DNA of 64,000 bases, taken from the NCBI RefSeq assembly GCF_019801015.1, contig NZ_JAHVJZ010000003.1:186001-250000 (forward strand), written 5' to 3'. The position numbers were made by a program, and so were the translations under genes. This stretch comes from Marinobacter nauticus. Its GTDB lineage: Bacteria > Pseudomonadota > Gammaproteobacteria > Enterobacterales > Shewanellaceae. The notes below the pieces were generated by a model. It saw only the letters and a list, made by a program, of their open reading frames with translations. It made no database searches and was not told the DNA's origin. Numbering within the stretch: the first letter of the stretch is position 1; the number at the start of each line of letters is the position of its first letter. Below are positions 54,214 through 64,000 of this stretch, one piece after another.

Positions 54214-56058
54214 TTAAATGTCCAGCTTCTTGAGACGCTTGCCGCCCCACAAGGCGTTCACCACGGCGCGGGAAGCGACGATGGCGGTGAACATGGAGGT
54301 GGCGATACCGATCATCAGCGTCACGGCGAAGCCTTTCACCGGGCCAGTGCCCACGGCAAACAGGATCAGTGCGGTGATCAGCGTGGTGATGTTGGCATCC
54401 GCAATGGTGGACAGCGCGTTGCTGTACCCTTCGTGGATCGCCTGCTGAACGGTGCGGCCGGCTTTAAGCTCCTCACGGATACGCTCAAAGATAAGCACGT
54501 TACCGTCCACCGCCATCCCCACCGTCAGTACGATACCGGCGATGCCTGGCAGGGTCAGCGTGGCCCCTGGAATCATCGACATTACGCCAACGATCATCAT
54601 CAGGTTCACCACCAGGGCACCAACCGCAATCAAACCAAACTTGCGGTAGTAAATGGCCATAAAGACCACCACCGCCAGCATGCCCCACATCAGCGCGGCC
54701 ATACCGTTGTTGATGTTTTCCTGACCCAGAGACGGGCCAATGGTGCGCTCCTGCACGATGGTGATCGGCGCAATCAACGCACCGGCACGCAGCAGCAGAG
54801 CCAGATTGTGGGCTTCAGCCGGAGAGCCGATGCCGGTGATGCGGAAGTTGCGACCCAGGCGAGCCTGGATGGTGGCAACGTTGATCACCTCTTCAATCTT
54901 GTCGAACTGGGGGCTGCCATCTTCGTTGCGCTCGCCGGTCGGCTTGTACTCGATAAACACGGTGGCCATTGCAGCGCCCACCTTGTCACGAGTGAAGTCA
55001 GCCATCTTGTTACCACCGGCCGCGTCCAGGCTGATGTTCACCTGGGGCTGGCTGGTTTCACTGAAGCCGGACTGAGCGCCGGTGATGTGGTCACCGGTCA
55101 GAATCACTTGCTGCTCAAGCACCACGGGGCGGCCATCACGGTCTTCATACAGACGGGTGCCCGGGGGCACCAGGCCACGGGTGGCCGCGTTCAGGTCAAC
55201 GTTCTGAGCCACCATGCGGAACTCCAGGGTCGCCGTGGCACCGAGGATCTCCTTGGCGCGGGCGGTGTCCTGAACACCGGGCAATTCAACGGTGATGCGC
55301 TCGGCACCCTGACGCTGAACCACCGGCTCCGCCACACCCAGTTCATTCACACGGTTACGCAGAATGTTGATGTTCTGGTTCAGGGCGTACTCTTTGATCT
55401 CTTTGAGGTAAGCCTCAGAGAGGGTCGCCATGATCACCAGATCATCGGGCTGACTGAACACCAGATTCTGGTTGCGGCCGCGCAGGAAAGCGTACGCCTG
55501 GTCCGCGACGGCGGCGTCACGGAAGCGCACTTCCACGGCATCATCAACGACGCGCACGCCGGAGTAACGCAGACGCTCTTCGCGCAAGTCAGCACGGAAG
55601 TCAGTGACGATCTGTTCCTGCTGCTTGTGGACCGCTTCGTTCATGTCCACTTCCATCAGGAAGTTCACACCACCGCGCAGGTCCAAACCCAATTTCATTG
55701 GGTTGCCGCCCAGTGCTTTCAACCATTCGGGGGTGGCCGGCGCCAGGTTGAGTGCAACGATGTAATCGCTGCCCAATGCTTCCGCTACCACTTCCTTGGC
55801 TTCGATCTGATCCTCGGCGTTACCAAAACGCGCCAGGATCTGACCCTCTTCCATCACAACGCTCTTAGTCGCCAGGCCCTTCTCTTTCAGCGCGGACTGG
55901 ACCGAATCCAGAGTGGCGCTGTCCAGCGCCACGCTCCGGGTTGCAGAGATCTGCAGCGCCGGGTCCTCACCGTAAAGATTGGGTGCCGCGTAGAGCGCCC
56001 CGATGGCGATCACGAAGATCACCATCAGGTTTTTCCACATCGGGTATTTGTTCAACAC
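54214..56058 (-). CDS. secD: Preprotein translocase subunit SecD
   Basis: 614 residues. One N-terminal helix, a long periplasmic P1 domain ([16 protein letters not shown] at about 122; [20 protein letters not shown] at about 255), then five membrane segments with [30 protein letters not shown] (pieces [30 protein letters not shown]). Partner of SecF. Gene order yajC-secD-secF is the conserved one. Confidence 0.98.
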   Translation of the reverse strand: MLNKYPMWKNLMVIFVIAIGALYAAPNLYGEDPALQISATRSVALDSATLDSVQSALKEKGLATKSVVMEEGQILARFGNAEDQIEAKEVVAEALGSDYIVALNLAPATPEWLKALGGNPMKLGLDLRGGVNFLMEVDMNEAVHKQQEQIVTDFRADLREERLRYSGVRVVDDAVEVRFRDAAVADQAYAFLRGRNQNLVFSQPDDLVIMATLSEAYLKEIKEYALNQNINILRNRVNELGVAEPVVQRQGAERITVELPGVQDTARAKEILGATATLEFRMVAQNVDLNAATRGLVPPGTRLYEDRDGRPVVLEQQVILTGDHITGAQSGFSETSQPQVNISLDAAGGNKMADFTRDKVGAAMATVFIEYKPTGERNEDGSPQFDKIEEVINVATIQARLGRNFRITGIGSPAEAHNLALLLRAGALIAPITIVQERTIGPSLGQENINNGMAALMWGMLAVVVFMAIYYRKFGLIAVGALVVNLMMIVGVMSMIPGATLTLPGIAGIVLTVGMAVDGNVLIFERIREELKAGRTVQQAIHEGYSNALSTIADANITTLITALILFAVGTGPVKGFAVTLMIGIATSMFTAIVASRAVVNALWGGKRLKKLDI

Positions 56059-56097
56059 GCCGGTGCCCCTTAATTACTTGGTGGTCTTATTCTTCTG

Positions 56098-56424
56098 TTA
56101 CAGAGACTTCACGGAGCCTTTCGGCAGAACCGCGGTGATGAAGTCTTTTTTGATGGTCACTTCGGTGCTCTCGCCCAGGGCCAGAACCAGGTAGTCATCT
56201 TCAGCACTTACTTTCACGATCTTGCCTACCAGGCCGCCGTTAGTCAGTACTTCATCACCTTTAGCCAGAGACTCGACCAGGTTCTTGTGGTCCTTCACCC
56301 GCTTGTTCTGGGGACGCAGGATCATGAAGTAGAAAATCAGGCCGAACACCGCCAGCATGATAACCATCTCCATGCCGCCACCTTGCGGGGCACCGGTATT
56401 GGCGTAGGCGTTTGCGATAAACAT
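56098..56424 (-). CDS. yajC: Translocase accessory protein YajC
   Basis: 108 residues. One membrane helix (MEMVIMLAVFGLIFYFMIL, about 19-37) followed by RPQNKRVKDHKNLVESLAKGDEVLTNGGLVGKI, quoted in part, which is the YajC signature. Associates with SecDF. Between tgt and secD. Confidence 0.97.
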   Translation of the reverse strand: MFIANAYANTGAPQGGGMEMVIMLAVFGLIFYFMILRPQNKRVKDHKNLVESLAKGDEVLTNGGLVGKIVKVSAEDDYLVLALGESTEVTIKKDFITAVLPKGSVKSL

Positions 56425-56456
56425 AAGCGTTAACTCTCTAGTTAGTTATTGTGATT

Positions 56457-57617
<1,161 letters not shown>

Positions 57618-57724
57618 TTAGTGTAGGCCGTTCAATACGGCATATTAGCGGTAAAATGGGGGCGGCCGGGGCGCGCTTCAAGCGTCCCGGCCAGAAAAAT
57701 GGGGTTTTCGTGACGAAAGCCCGC

Positions 57725-58783
57725 TCAAGCGGTGGTGTTTTGTTCCTGTCGGGTCACAAACATGGCGTCGCCGTAGCTGAAAAAGCGGTATTTCTGTTCA
57801 ACCGCGTGCTGATAGGCGTTCATCACGTTGTCCTGACCGGCAAAAGCGGACACCAGCATGATCAGGGTGGACTCCGGCAGGTGGAAGTTGGTGATCATCG
57901 CGTCCACCAACAAAAACTCGCAGCCCGGATAGAGGAAGATGTCGGTTTCCTGGGCATAAGGCATCAGCAGTTCACCGTGCTCACGGGAGGCCTTGGCGGC
58001 GGATTCCAGTGAACGTACCGAGGTGGTGCCGACGGCAATCACCCGGCCACCGCGCTCACGGGTGCGCTTAACCGCTTCCACCACTTCGCTGCTCACCTCG
58101 GCAAACTCGGAGTGCATATGGTGCTCTTCGACGTTATCCACCCGTACCGGCTGGAAGGTGCCCGCGCCAACGTGCAACGTCACGTAGGCGGTCTCAACGC
58201 CTTTCTCTTTCAGCGCCGCCAGCATCTCCTGATCAAAGTGCAGGCCAGCGGTCGGTGCGGCCACCGCGCCAGGACGCTGATTGTAGACGGTCTGATAGCG
58301 CTCACGGTCGCTGTTCTCGTCCGGGCGATCGATGTAGGGCGGCAATGGCATATGGCCAATGCGGTCGAGGATGCTCAGTACCGGCTCGTCGCCGTTAAAG
58401 GCCAGCTCAAACAGGGCATCGTGACGAGCCACCATGATGGCGGTGACGCCTTGGTCAAACTGAAGCTCGGTGCCGGGCTTGGGGGATTTGGAGGAGCGCA
58501 CATGCGCCAGCACCCGCTGGCTGTCGAGGACACGCTCCACCAACACTTCAATCTTGCCGCCAGAGGCTTTCTGGCCGTGAATGCGGGCGGGGATCACCCG
58601 GGTGTTGTTGAACACCATGAGATCGCCGGGACGCACCAGCTCAAGCAGATCCGGGAACTGTCCGTCGTGCAGGGCGCCACTGTCGCCATCCAGATGCAGC
58701 AAGCGGGACGCGGTGCGCTCCTGGGTGGGATAACGGGCGATCAGCTCATCGGGCAGATCAAAGTGAAAATCGGATACCTGCAT
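57725..58783 (-). CDS. queA: S-adenosylmethionine:tRNA ribosyltransferase-isomerase
   Basis: 352 residues. Converts preQ1 in tRNA to epoxyqueuosine. Family features: [24 protein letters not shown] at the N-terminus, [16 protein letters not shown], and [14 protein letters not shown] plus [24 protein letters not shown] in the middle (quoted in pieces). The ATG at 58783 is standard. Head of queA-tgt-yajC-secDF. The gap to tgt holds a GC-rich hairpin (about 57660-57692). Confidence 0.98.
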   Translation of the reverse strand: MQVSDFHFDLPDELIARYPTQERTASRLLHLDGDSGALHDGQFPDLLELVRPGDLMVFNNTRVIPARIHGQKASGGKIEVLVERVLDSQRVLAHVRSSKSPKPGTELQFDQGVTAIMVARHDALFELAFNGDEPVLSILDRIGHMPLPPYIDRPDENSDRERYQTVYNQRPGAVAAPTAGLHFDQEMLAALKEKGVETAYVTLHVGAGTFQPVRVDNVEEHHMHSEFAEVSSEVVEAVKRTRERGGRVIAVGTTSVRSLESAAKASREHGELLMPYAQETDIFLYPGCEFLLVDAMITNFHLPESTLIMLVSAFAGQDNVMNAYQHAVEQKYRFFSYGDAMFVTRQEQNTTA

Positions 58784-58874
58784 CGGTTCGGCACTCTCTC
58801 GACGATTAAAAGGCGCCCGAGTGTGGGCGGGGGCGCTAGTCTAAAAAGAGGCCGGGCCGGGATCAAGTCGGGGT

Positions 58875-59042
58875 TTAGCGCTCACTCTCCTTGGCGGAGG
58901 GCGAATTGGGCTCCCGATGGTTCTCCAGCAACTCTCGCATGCTGCCGGGCACCTCATGGGTTTCAAAGGGGATATCGAGTTCGATACGTTGTCGACGCCG
59001 AAAAGCGCGCTGGATATGATCCTGAAGCCATCTTATCGCCAT
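58875..59042 (-). CDS. Small uncharacterised protein, 55 residues
   Basis: Short frame with a strong AAAGGAG six bases before the ATG at 59042 and a TAA stop at 58875. The product begins MAIRWLQDHIQRAFRRRQR, basic and helical, followed by ELDIPFETHEVPGSMRELLE and an acidic, serine-rich tail. No membrane segment or signal. I do not recognise a family. It lies between queA and acpH, 91 bases upstream of queA on the same strand, so co-transcription is possible. Confidence 0.6.
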   Translation of the reverse strand: MAIRWLQDHIQRAFRRRQRIELDIPFETHEVPGSMRELLENHREPNSPSAKESER

Positions 59043-59173
59043 GGGAACTCCTTTCCCTCAATATAGGCTGAACACGGGGAACCTGCGGCATCGTTGCCTT
59101 CCCCCTCACAAAACGCCATCCATTGGCGTTAAGATAATGTAATTACTGCTGTTATTTTGAGCAAGGCTTATTC

Positions 59174-59767
59174 GTGAATTTCCTCGCCCACCTGTTGATC
59201 GCCGACCACACCCACACCAGCCTGGCGGGCGCTGTGGGGGCCGATTTCGTGCGGGGCCCACTGACTGCCTGGCCGGAACCCCTGCGCACCGGCATGGCGC
59301 TGCACCGATTTGTCGACGCACAAATAGACAGCGACCCCAGAGTGCTGTCTCTGAAATCCGCGTTTGATCCAGCCCATCGTCGCATGGCGGGAATCTGCCT
59401 GGATCTGGCCTTTGATCACCAGCTGGCCCGGCACTGGTCCCGCTACCATCGATGGCCGCTGGACCGCTTCAGCCAGTATTGCTACGCCGAAATGGCCAGT
59501 ACCGATCCACTGCCAGAGCGCTTCCGCCCGGTGCTCGCCGCCATGGCCCGCACCGATTGGCTGCTGCAATACCGGCAGGCCGCCAACATCGACGGTGCCT
59601 TGTACAACATCGCCCGCCGACTCTCCCAACCGGAGCGACTGCGTGCCGCCATCCCCGAGATTTGGCGGCTGGAGCCCGTGATCGCCACCACCTTTGCGGA
59701 GCTGATGCCGGCGTTGCTGACCGACGCTGAAGGCTTCCTGCTGAAACAACAAAGCCCCGCGGATTAG
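59174..59767 (+). CDS. acpH: Acyl carrier protein phosphodiesterase
   Basis: 197 residues. HD-like DUF479/AcpH: MNFLAHLLIADHTHTSLAGAVGADFVRG, LRTGMALHRFVDAQIDSDP and AGICLDLAFDHQLARHW carry the conserved His/Asp residues (quoted in pieces). Removes the phosphopantetheine arm from ACP. Start is GTG at 59174 with AAGG seven bases ahead. Adjacent and divergent to queA as in E. coli. Confidence 0.95.
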   Translation: MNFLAHLLIADHTHTSLAGAVGADFVRGPLTAWPEPLRTGMALHRFVDAQIDSDPRVLSLKSAFDPAHRRMAGICLDLAFDHQLARHWSRYHRWPLDRFSQYCYAEMASTDPLPERFRPVLAAMARTDWLLQYRQAANIDGALYNIARRLSQPERLRAAIPEIWRLEPVIATTFAELMPALLTDAEGFLLKQQSPAD

Positions 59768-59781
59768 GCGGGGCTTTCAGG
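59751..59781. terminator. Bidirectional terminator between acpH and the RND pump
   Basis: AAAGCCCCGC / GCGGGGCTTT stem of ten base pairs; the left arm includes the acpH end. Confidence 0.85.
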
Positions 59782-59793
59782 GTTAACCGGAGA

Positions 59794-62700
59794 TCACTCC
59801 GTCAGGGGCTGAGGTGCCTTGTCCGACTTCGCTTTGGTCCGCTCCCGCAATCGCTGGAACAGGGCAAAGAAGCCCGGGATAAAGCAGGTGCCCACCAGCA
59901 GCACACAAAGCAGTCCGCCCAACAGCGTCCAACCCAGTGACCACTGCGACAACTCCCCTGCTCCGGAGGCCAGAATCATCGGAACCATGCCGCAGATAAA
60001 GGACCAGGAGGTCATGTTCACCGCGCGGAAACGCAGTTTGCCCGCTTCCACCGCCGAGTCCTCAATGGTGCGTCCCTCCTCCTCCCGCTTCAGGCGGGCG
60101 AACTCGACAATCAGAATGGCGTTCTTGGCCGCCAGTGCTATCAACAGCACCAGCCCCATCTGGGCATAGAGGTTCAGCGGCAGCCCCACTGACTTCAGCG
60201 CCGCCATCGCCCCCAGCACCGCCATCGGCACCACCAGAATGATCGCCGTGGGCATGGTCCAGGATTCGTACTGGGCCACCATAAACAGGTAGATAAACAG
60301 CAGCGCCAGGCCGAAGGCGTAGATCGCCAGGTCTCCCGCCGCTTTCTCCTGGTAGGCCATCCCGGTCCATTCGAAGGCGTAGCCGTCCGGCAGCATCTGT
60401 GCCGCCAGTCGCTCCATCGCTTCCAGCGCCTGGCCCGACGCGTAGCCCGGAGCCGGCTGACCGGTAATGGTGGCGGCGTTATAGAGGTTGTAACGCCAGG
60501 CCACATCCGGAGCCAGGGTCGGTGACAGAGTCACCAGAGTAGAAAGCGGGATCATCTCTCCAGACGCGCTGCGCACATGGAATCGTCCCAGGTCATCGGT
60601 GTCCCGACGGAACTCCGCTGCCGCCTGCATGTTGACCCGGTAGGACTTGCCATACAGGGTCACGTCGTTGACCCGCATCGCCCCCAGGTTGGTTTGCAGG
60701 GTGGAGAAGATTTCGGTGATCGGGATCCCCAACTGACGCGCTTTCAGGTAATCCACGTCCACGTAGTAGTGCGGCACGTTGGCCCGGAAGAAGCTGAATA
60801 CGCTGGTCAGCTCCGGCTGCTGGTTGGCAGCGCGAATAAAATCGTCCATCACCGCCGCCAGTTCCTCACGGGGACGGCCGCGGGTGTCTTCCAGCATAAA
60901 CTCGAAGCCGTTGGCGTTACCCACACCGGGCACCGCCGGGGTGCCAAACGCCATCACCTGGGCATCGTGGTACTGGGTGGCGGCCCAGACGTTGAGACGG
61001 TGGGTCACTTCCCGCAAGCCAGCATCACGATCGGCCCAGTCGTGCAAACGAACAAAGAAGGTGGCGGTATTGGATTGCAGTGAAAACGACAGCAGGCCAA
61101 ACCCCCGCGCGGCGCCCACCGCGTCCACTTCCGGGTAGCTCATCAACACCGATTCCAGCTCGTTCGCCACATCGATGGTACGGCGCAGGGAGGCGCCATC
61201 CGGCAACTGAACGTTCACCAGCATCATCCCTTTGTCCTCTTCCGGCACGAAACCGGTGGGGATGGAGGGGGTGATCAGCGCCAGCATCGCCACCGCCGCC
61301 GCGAACAGGCCCACCAGCAGGCCGGACTTGCGTACCAGCACAGCAGCGACACGGCCATAGCGATCGGTCAGGCGGTCAAATCCGCGGTTAAACGCCTGGT
61401 ACCAGCGCGGGCCTTGATGATTGCCGGGTTTCAGCAGCATGGCGCACAGCGCCGGAGAAAGGGTCAGCGCGTTGATGCTCGACAGCACCACGGAGATCAC
61501 GATGGTCACCGCGAACTGCGCGTACATCTCGCCGGTGATGCCCGGCAGCAGCGACACCGGGATAAACACCGCCAGCAACACCAGGGTGGAGGTGATGATG
61601 GGGCCGGTCACCTCCTTCATCGCCGTAATGGTGGCCTCTGCCCCGGTGAGCGTGGGATTTTCGCGCATGTTGCGCTCCACGTTCTCAATCACCAGGATGG
61701 CGTCATCCACCACGATGCCGATGGCCAGGATCAGGCCAAACAGGGTCACGGTATTAATGGTAAAGCCCATCGCCAGCATAAAGGCGAAGGTGCCAATCAA
61801 CGAGACCGGAATCGCCACCAGTGGAATCGTGGTGGCCCGCAGTGAACCGAGGAACAGGTAAGTCACCAGCACCACCAGCGCCACCGCCTGCACCAGCGTC
61901 GCCAGTACCGACGCGATCGACTCTTCAACAAACACGGTGGTGTCGTAAACGATGTCGTAGGCCATGTCCTCAGGGAACTGCTCCGCCGCCGACGCCAGGA
62001 ACGCTTTCACCGCCTGCCCGGTGGCCAGGGCGTTGGCATCCGGTTGCAGCGAGAGACTGAGCATCGCCGCCAGCTGACCGTTTCGGGTCGCTTCGAAGTC
62101 GTACATCTCCTTACCCAGGTCGACCCGGGCCACGTCTTTCAGGTAGAGGGTGCTGCCGTCGGAGTCGGCCCGCACAATCACGTGCTCAAACTCTTCGACG
62201 GTTTTCAGCCGCCCCTGAGTCACCAGCGGGATGGTCATGGCGGGCTGGTCCAGATCCGGCGCACCACCGATTCGCCCGGCAGGCATCACCACATTCTGCT
62301 CCGCCAGGGCGCCGTACACGTCGGTAGTGGTCAGGCCGTAACGGGCCAGACGCTCGGGATCGAGCCAGACCCGCATGGAGTAGCGGGCACCACCAATCAG
62401 CGACACATCGGAGATGCCGGGGATTCGCTTGAGCTGCTCCTCCAGGTTCAGCGCCACATAGTTGGTCAGGAAAATGTCGTCGTGGGTATCGTTGGGCGAA
62501 TACACCGTCATCGCCATCAGCAGATCCGGAGACTTCTTGGCCACCTTGATGCCGCGCTCGCGCACGTCCACCGGCAAGCGGGGCGTTGCCTCGTTCACCC
62601 GGTTCTGCACCAGTACGGTGGCCATGTCCGGATCGGTGCCGATGTCGAACGTCACCTCAAGAAAGTAGCCGCCATCATTGGCAGAACGGGAGCGCATGTA

Positions 62701-62931
62701 CAACATGTTCTCCACCCCGTTGACCGCCTCTTCAATGGGCTGCGCCAGGGTTTGTTCCACCACCTCGGCGTTGGAGCCGGGGTACATGGCCGACACCTGA
62801 ACCACCGGCGGAGTGATGCGGGGGAACTCATTCACCGGCATGGTGCGCATGGCGATAAGCCCCACCAGCACCATCACCAGCGCGATGACGATGGCGAACT
62901 TGGGTCGATGGATAAAGAACCGTGAAATCAT
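59794..62931 (-). CDS. RND multidrug efflux pump, inner membrane transporter (HAE1/AcrB-like)
   Basis: 1045 residues, AcrB/MexB size. First helix [47 protein letters not shown], the porter domains and 12 membrane helices; helix 4 carries the proton-relay Asp pair in [20 protein letters not shown]. It lies four bases into the end of the adaptor gene (ATGA overlap), forming an adaptor-pump operon; no outer membrane factor is visible downstream, so it may use a TolC encoded elsewhere. Substrates unknown. Confidence 0.95.
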   Translation of the reverse strand: MISRFFIHRPKFAIVIALVMVLVGLIAMRTMPVNEFPRITPPVVQVSAMYPGSNAEVVEQTLAQPIEEAVNGVENMLYMRSRSANDGGYFLEVTFDIGTDPDMATVLVQNRVNEATPRLPVDVRERGIKVAKKSPDLLMAMTVYSPNDTHDDIFLTNYVALNLEEQLKRIPGISDVSLIGGARYSMRVWLDPERLARYGLTTTDVYGALAEQNVVMPAGRIGGAPDLDQPAMTIPLVTQGRLKTVEEFEHVIVRADSDGSTLYLKDVARVDLGKEMYDFEATRNGQLAAMLSLSLQPDANALATGQAVKAFLASAAEQFPEDMAYDIVYDTTVFVEESIASVLATLVQAVALVVLVTYLFLGSLRATTIPLVAIPVSLIGTFAFMLAMGFTINTVTLFGLILAIGIVVDDAILVIENVERNMRENPTLTGAEATITAMKEVTGPIITSTLVLLAVFIPVSLLPGITGEMYAQFAVTIVISVVLSSINALTLSPALCAMLLKPGNHQGPRWYQAFNRGFDRLTDRYGRVAAVLVRKSGLLVGLFAAAVAMLALITPSIPTGFVPEEDKGMMLVNVQLPDGASLRRTIDVANELESVLMSYPEVDAVGAARGFGLLSFSLQSNTATFFVRLHDWADRDAGLREVTHRLNVWAATQYHDAQVMAFGTPAVPGVGNANGFEFMLEDTRGRPREELAAVMDDFIRAANQQPELTSVFSFFRANVPHYYVDVDYLKARQLGIPITEIFSTLQTNLGAMRVNDVTLYGKSYRVNMQAAAEFRRDTDDLGRFHVRSASGEMIPLSTLVTLSPTLAPDVAWRYNLYNAATITGQPAPGYASGQALEAMERLAAQMLPDGYAFEWTGMAYQEKAAGDLAIYAFGLALLFIYLFMVAQYESWTMPTAIILVVPMAVLGAMAALKSVGLPLNLYAQMGLVLLIALAAKNAILIVEFARLKREEEGRTIEDSAVEAGKLRFRAVNMTSWSFICGMVPMILASGAGELSQWSLGWTLLGGLLCVLLVGTCFIPGFFALFQRLRERTKAKSDKAPQPLTE

Positions 62932-64000
62932 ACGCCCTCACCCACTACCGACACCTGAGCGCCGGAGCGCACACGGTGGAGACCGGAAACCACCACCCGC
63001 TCGCCGTCAGCCAGACCGTCCAGAATCACAATCTCCTGCCCCAGCCGGGTACCCAGCTCAACATTACGGCGCTCCACCACCTTGTCATCGGCCACCACCA
63101 TTACAAAGCTGCCCTGCTGATCGTTCTGGACCGCACGATTGGGGATCACCACGCCGGAAAGGGATTGCTCCGGGCGCACCTGAACCTGCACAAACTGACC
63201 CGGCAGCAATACGCCATCCGGATTGGCGAAATCCGCATGCAACGCCAGGGTGCCGGTGGCCAGATCGATGCGGTTATCGAAGAAGGTGATTTTGCCCGGC
63301 TGGTCATACTGCTTGCCGTGGCCCAGGTCCAGGCTCACCGACACCCGCTCCTGCCCCGCCAGACCGTTCACCACCATCGCCAGCCGCTCACGTTCGGAGA
63401 TGCGGAAACTGGTGCGGATAGGGTCCTGTTGCACCAGCGTCATCAGCGCCCCCGACTGAGGGCTGACCAGGTCCCCCACCGCGGCAGTCGCCGCACCGAC
63501 CTGGCCATCAATCGGCGCCAGTACCCGGGTATGGGACAGGTCCAGTTCTGCTTTCTCCAGGCTGGCCTGAGCCTGCATCACCCGGGCATCGGCCATCGCC
63601 AGATTGGCGCTGAGGTTATCGATGTCCGACTGACTGACGCTGCCACGGCCCAGCAGCTCCTGATTGCGCTTCAGATTGACCTGCGCAATGTCACGGGCCG
63701 CATTCGCTTCCGCCAGCGAGGCTTTCGCGGCGCTCAAGGCCGCGCGGTAGGGGCGGGGGTCGATTTCAAACAGTGGCGTACCGGCCGTCACTACCTGACC
63801 GTCGGTGACAAACTGTTGGGTCAGATAGCCGGACACCTGGGCGCTGATCCGAATGTCCTCTATTGCCTCAATGCGCCCTGAGAAGCGGCGCACCGGCTGA
63901 TAGGTTTGCTCGTTGGCTGTGGTCACTTCCACCGACGGCGGTGGCAGAGCCGTGGGCGCAGCGCTCTGCTCGCAGCCGAGCAATCCAAAGGGGATCAACA
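62928..64000 (-). CDS. RND efflux periplasmic adaptor lipoprotein, 5' end cut by window
   Basis: At least 356 residues visible. LLGCEQS near the visible N-terminus is a lipobox, so only the start of the signal peptide is probably missing. Barrel-sandwich and hairpin domains follow: [38 protein letters not shown], a coiled-coil hairpin, [13 protein letters not shown] and [19 protein letters not shown]. Links the AcrB-like pump to an outer membrane channel. Overlaps the pump gene by four bases. Confidence 0.93.
   Translation of the reverse strand, partial: LIPFGLLGCEQSAAPTALPPPSVEVTTANEQTYQPVRRFSGRIEAIEDIRISAQVSGYLTQQFVTDGQVVTAGTPLFEIDPRPYRAALSAAKASLAEANAARDIAQVNLKRNQELLGRGSVSQSDIDNLSANLAMADARVMQAQASLEKAELDLSHTRVLAPIDGQVGAATAAVGDLVSPQSGALMTLVQQDPIRTSFRISERERLAMVVNGLAGQERVSVSLDLGHGKQYDQPGKITFFDNRIDLATGTLALHADFANPDGVLLPGQFVQVQVRPEQSLSGVVIPNRAVQNDQQGSFVMVVADDKVVERRNVELGTRLGQEIVILDGLADGERVVVSGLHRVRSGAQVSVVGEGV

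Overview
The window is a contiguous stretch of a gammaproteobacterial chromosome with moderately high GC. Gene content and order point to the Alteromonadales, close to Shewanella/Ferrimonas. The signs are an LctP permease followed by a Dld-II type D-lactate dehydrogenase, a pentahaem NrfA nitrite reductase, the cluster pilW-rodZ-ispG-hisS-yfgM-bamB-der, a complete iscRSUA-hscBA-fdx-iscX operon, and secF-secD-yajC-tgt-queA next to acpH. I see no phage, IS element, CRISPR array, rRNA or tRNA. The genus is an inference from synteny only.

Layout. 1-4463: lactate/pyruvate block on the minus strand (lrgA-lrgB, then lctP-dld; dld runs off the left edge). 4641-6536: two DUF2726-like proteins flanking a DUF3087 protein. 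6600-8742: a purine riboswitch, an NCS2 purine permease and a Bacillus-type xanthine phosphoribosyltransferase. 8855-11425: VOC protein, membrane polyferredoxin and a divergent TetR regulator. 11805-14483: TonB-dependent receptor. 14602-18546: YidB-like protein, a lipoprotein form of NrfA, a zinc-ribbon membrane protein and a YitT-family protein. 18869-23447: guaBA and divergent xseA. 23493-26118: FAD-linked oxidase and a PAS-PAS-GGDEF protein. 26326-35065: housekeeping run from rlmN to der. 35264-38051: CNNM/CBS protein, ndk, a possible methyltransferase and the end of the isc operon. 38061-43333: isc operon. 43593-46952: trmJ, suhB and small proteins. 47064-51583: pyruvate-sensing BtsS/BtsR pair, an IhfA-like protein and a short CstA-family transporter. 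51919-53159: siroheme synthase N-domain and a DUF2007 protein. 53257-59767: secFD-yajC-tgt-queA, a 55-residue ORF and acpH. 59794-64000: RND efflux pump (pump complete, adaptor cut by the right edge).

The strongest unusual signal is directly upstream of the CstA-family gene (49889-50059). It holds nine 8-base direct repeats of the form ACCGCTNA spaced 20-21 bases apart. This matches the known BtsR recognition element (ACCRCTYA direct repeats, 13 bases between copies in E. coli, where only two copies are described). The btsS-btsR genes lie just upstream and a second IhfA-like DNA-bending protein sits between them and the array, so the locus looks like a self-contained pyruvate-response module with a strongly multiplied activator site. 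Other notable points are the guanine-class purine riboswitch ahead of the permease-xpt operon, an NrfA carrying a lipobox and a two-unit cysteine repeat stalk, a GntR-like plus CRP-like site pair ahead of lctP, and two intrinsic terminators with no gene ahead of them that mark candidate small RNAs or a leader attenuator.

Metabolic theme: lactate uptake and oxidation (lctP, dld), possible pyruvate movement (lrgAB, CstA with BtsSR) and nitrite respiration (nrfA) fit a respiratory organism that lives on small organic acids under oxygen limitation. Long open frames antisense to most genes are codon-bias shadows and were left out.
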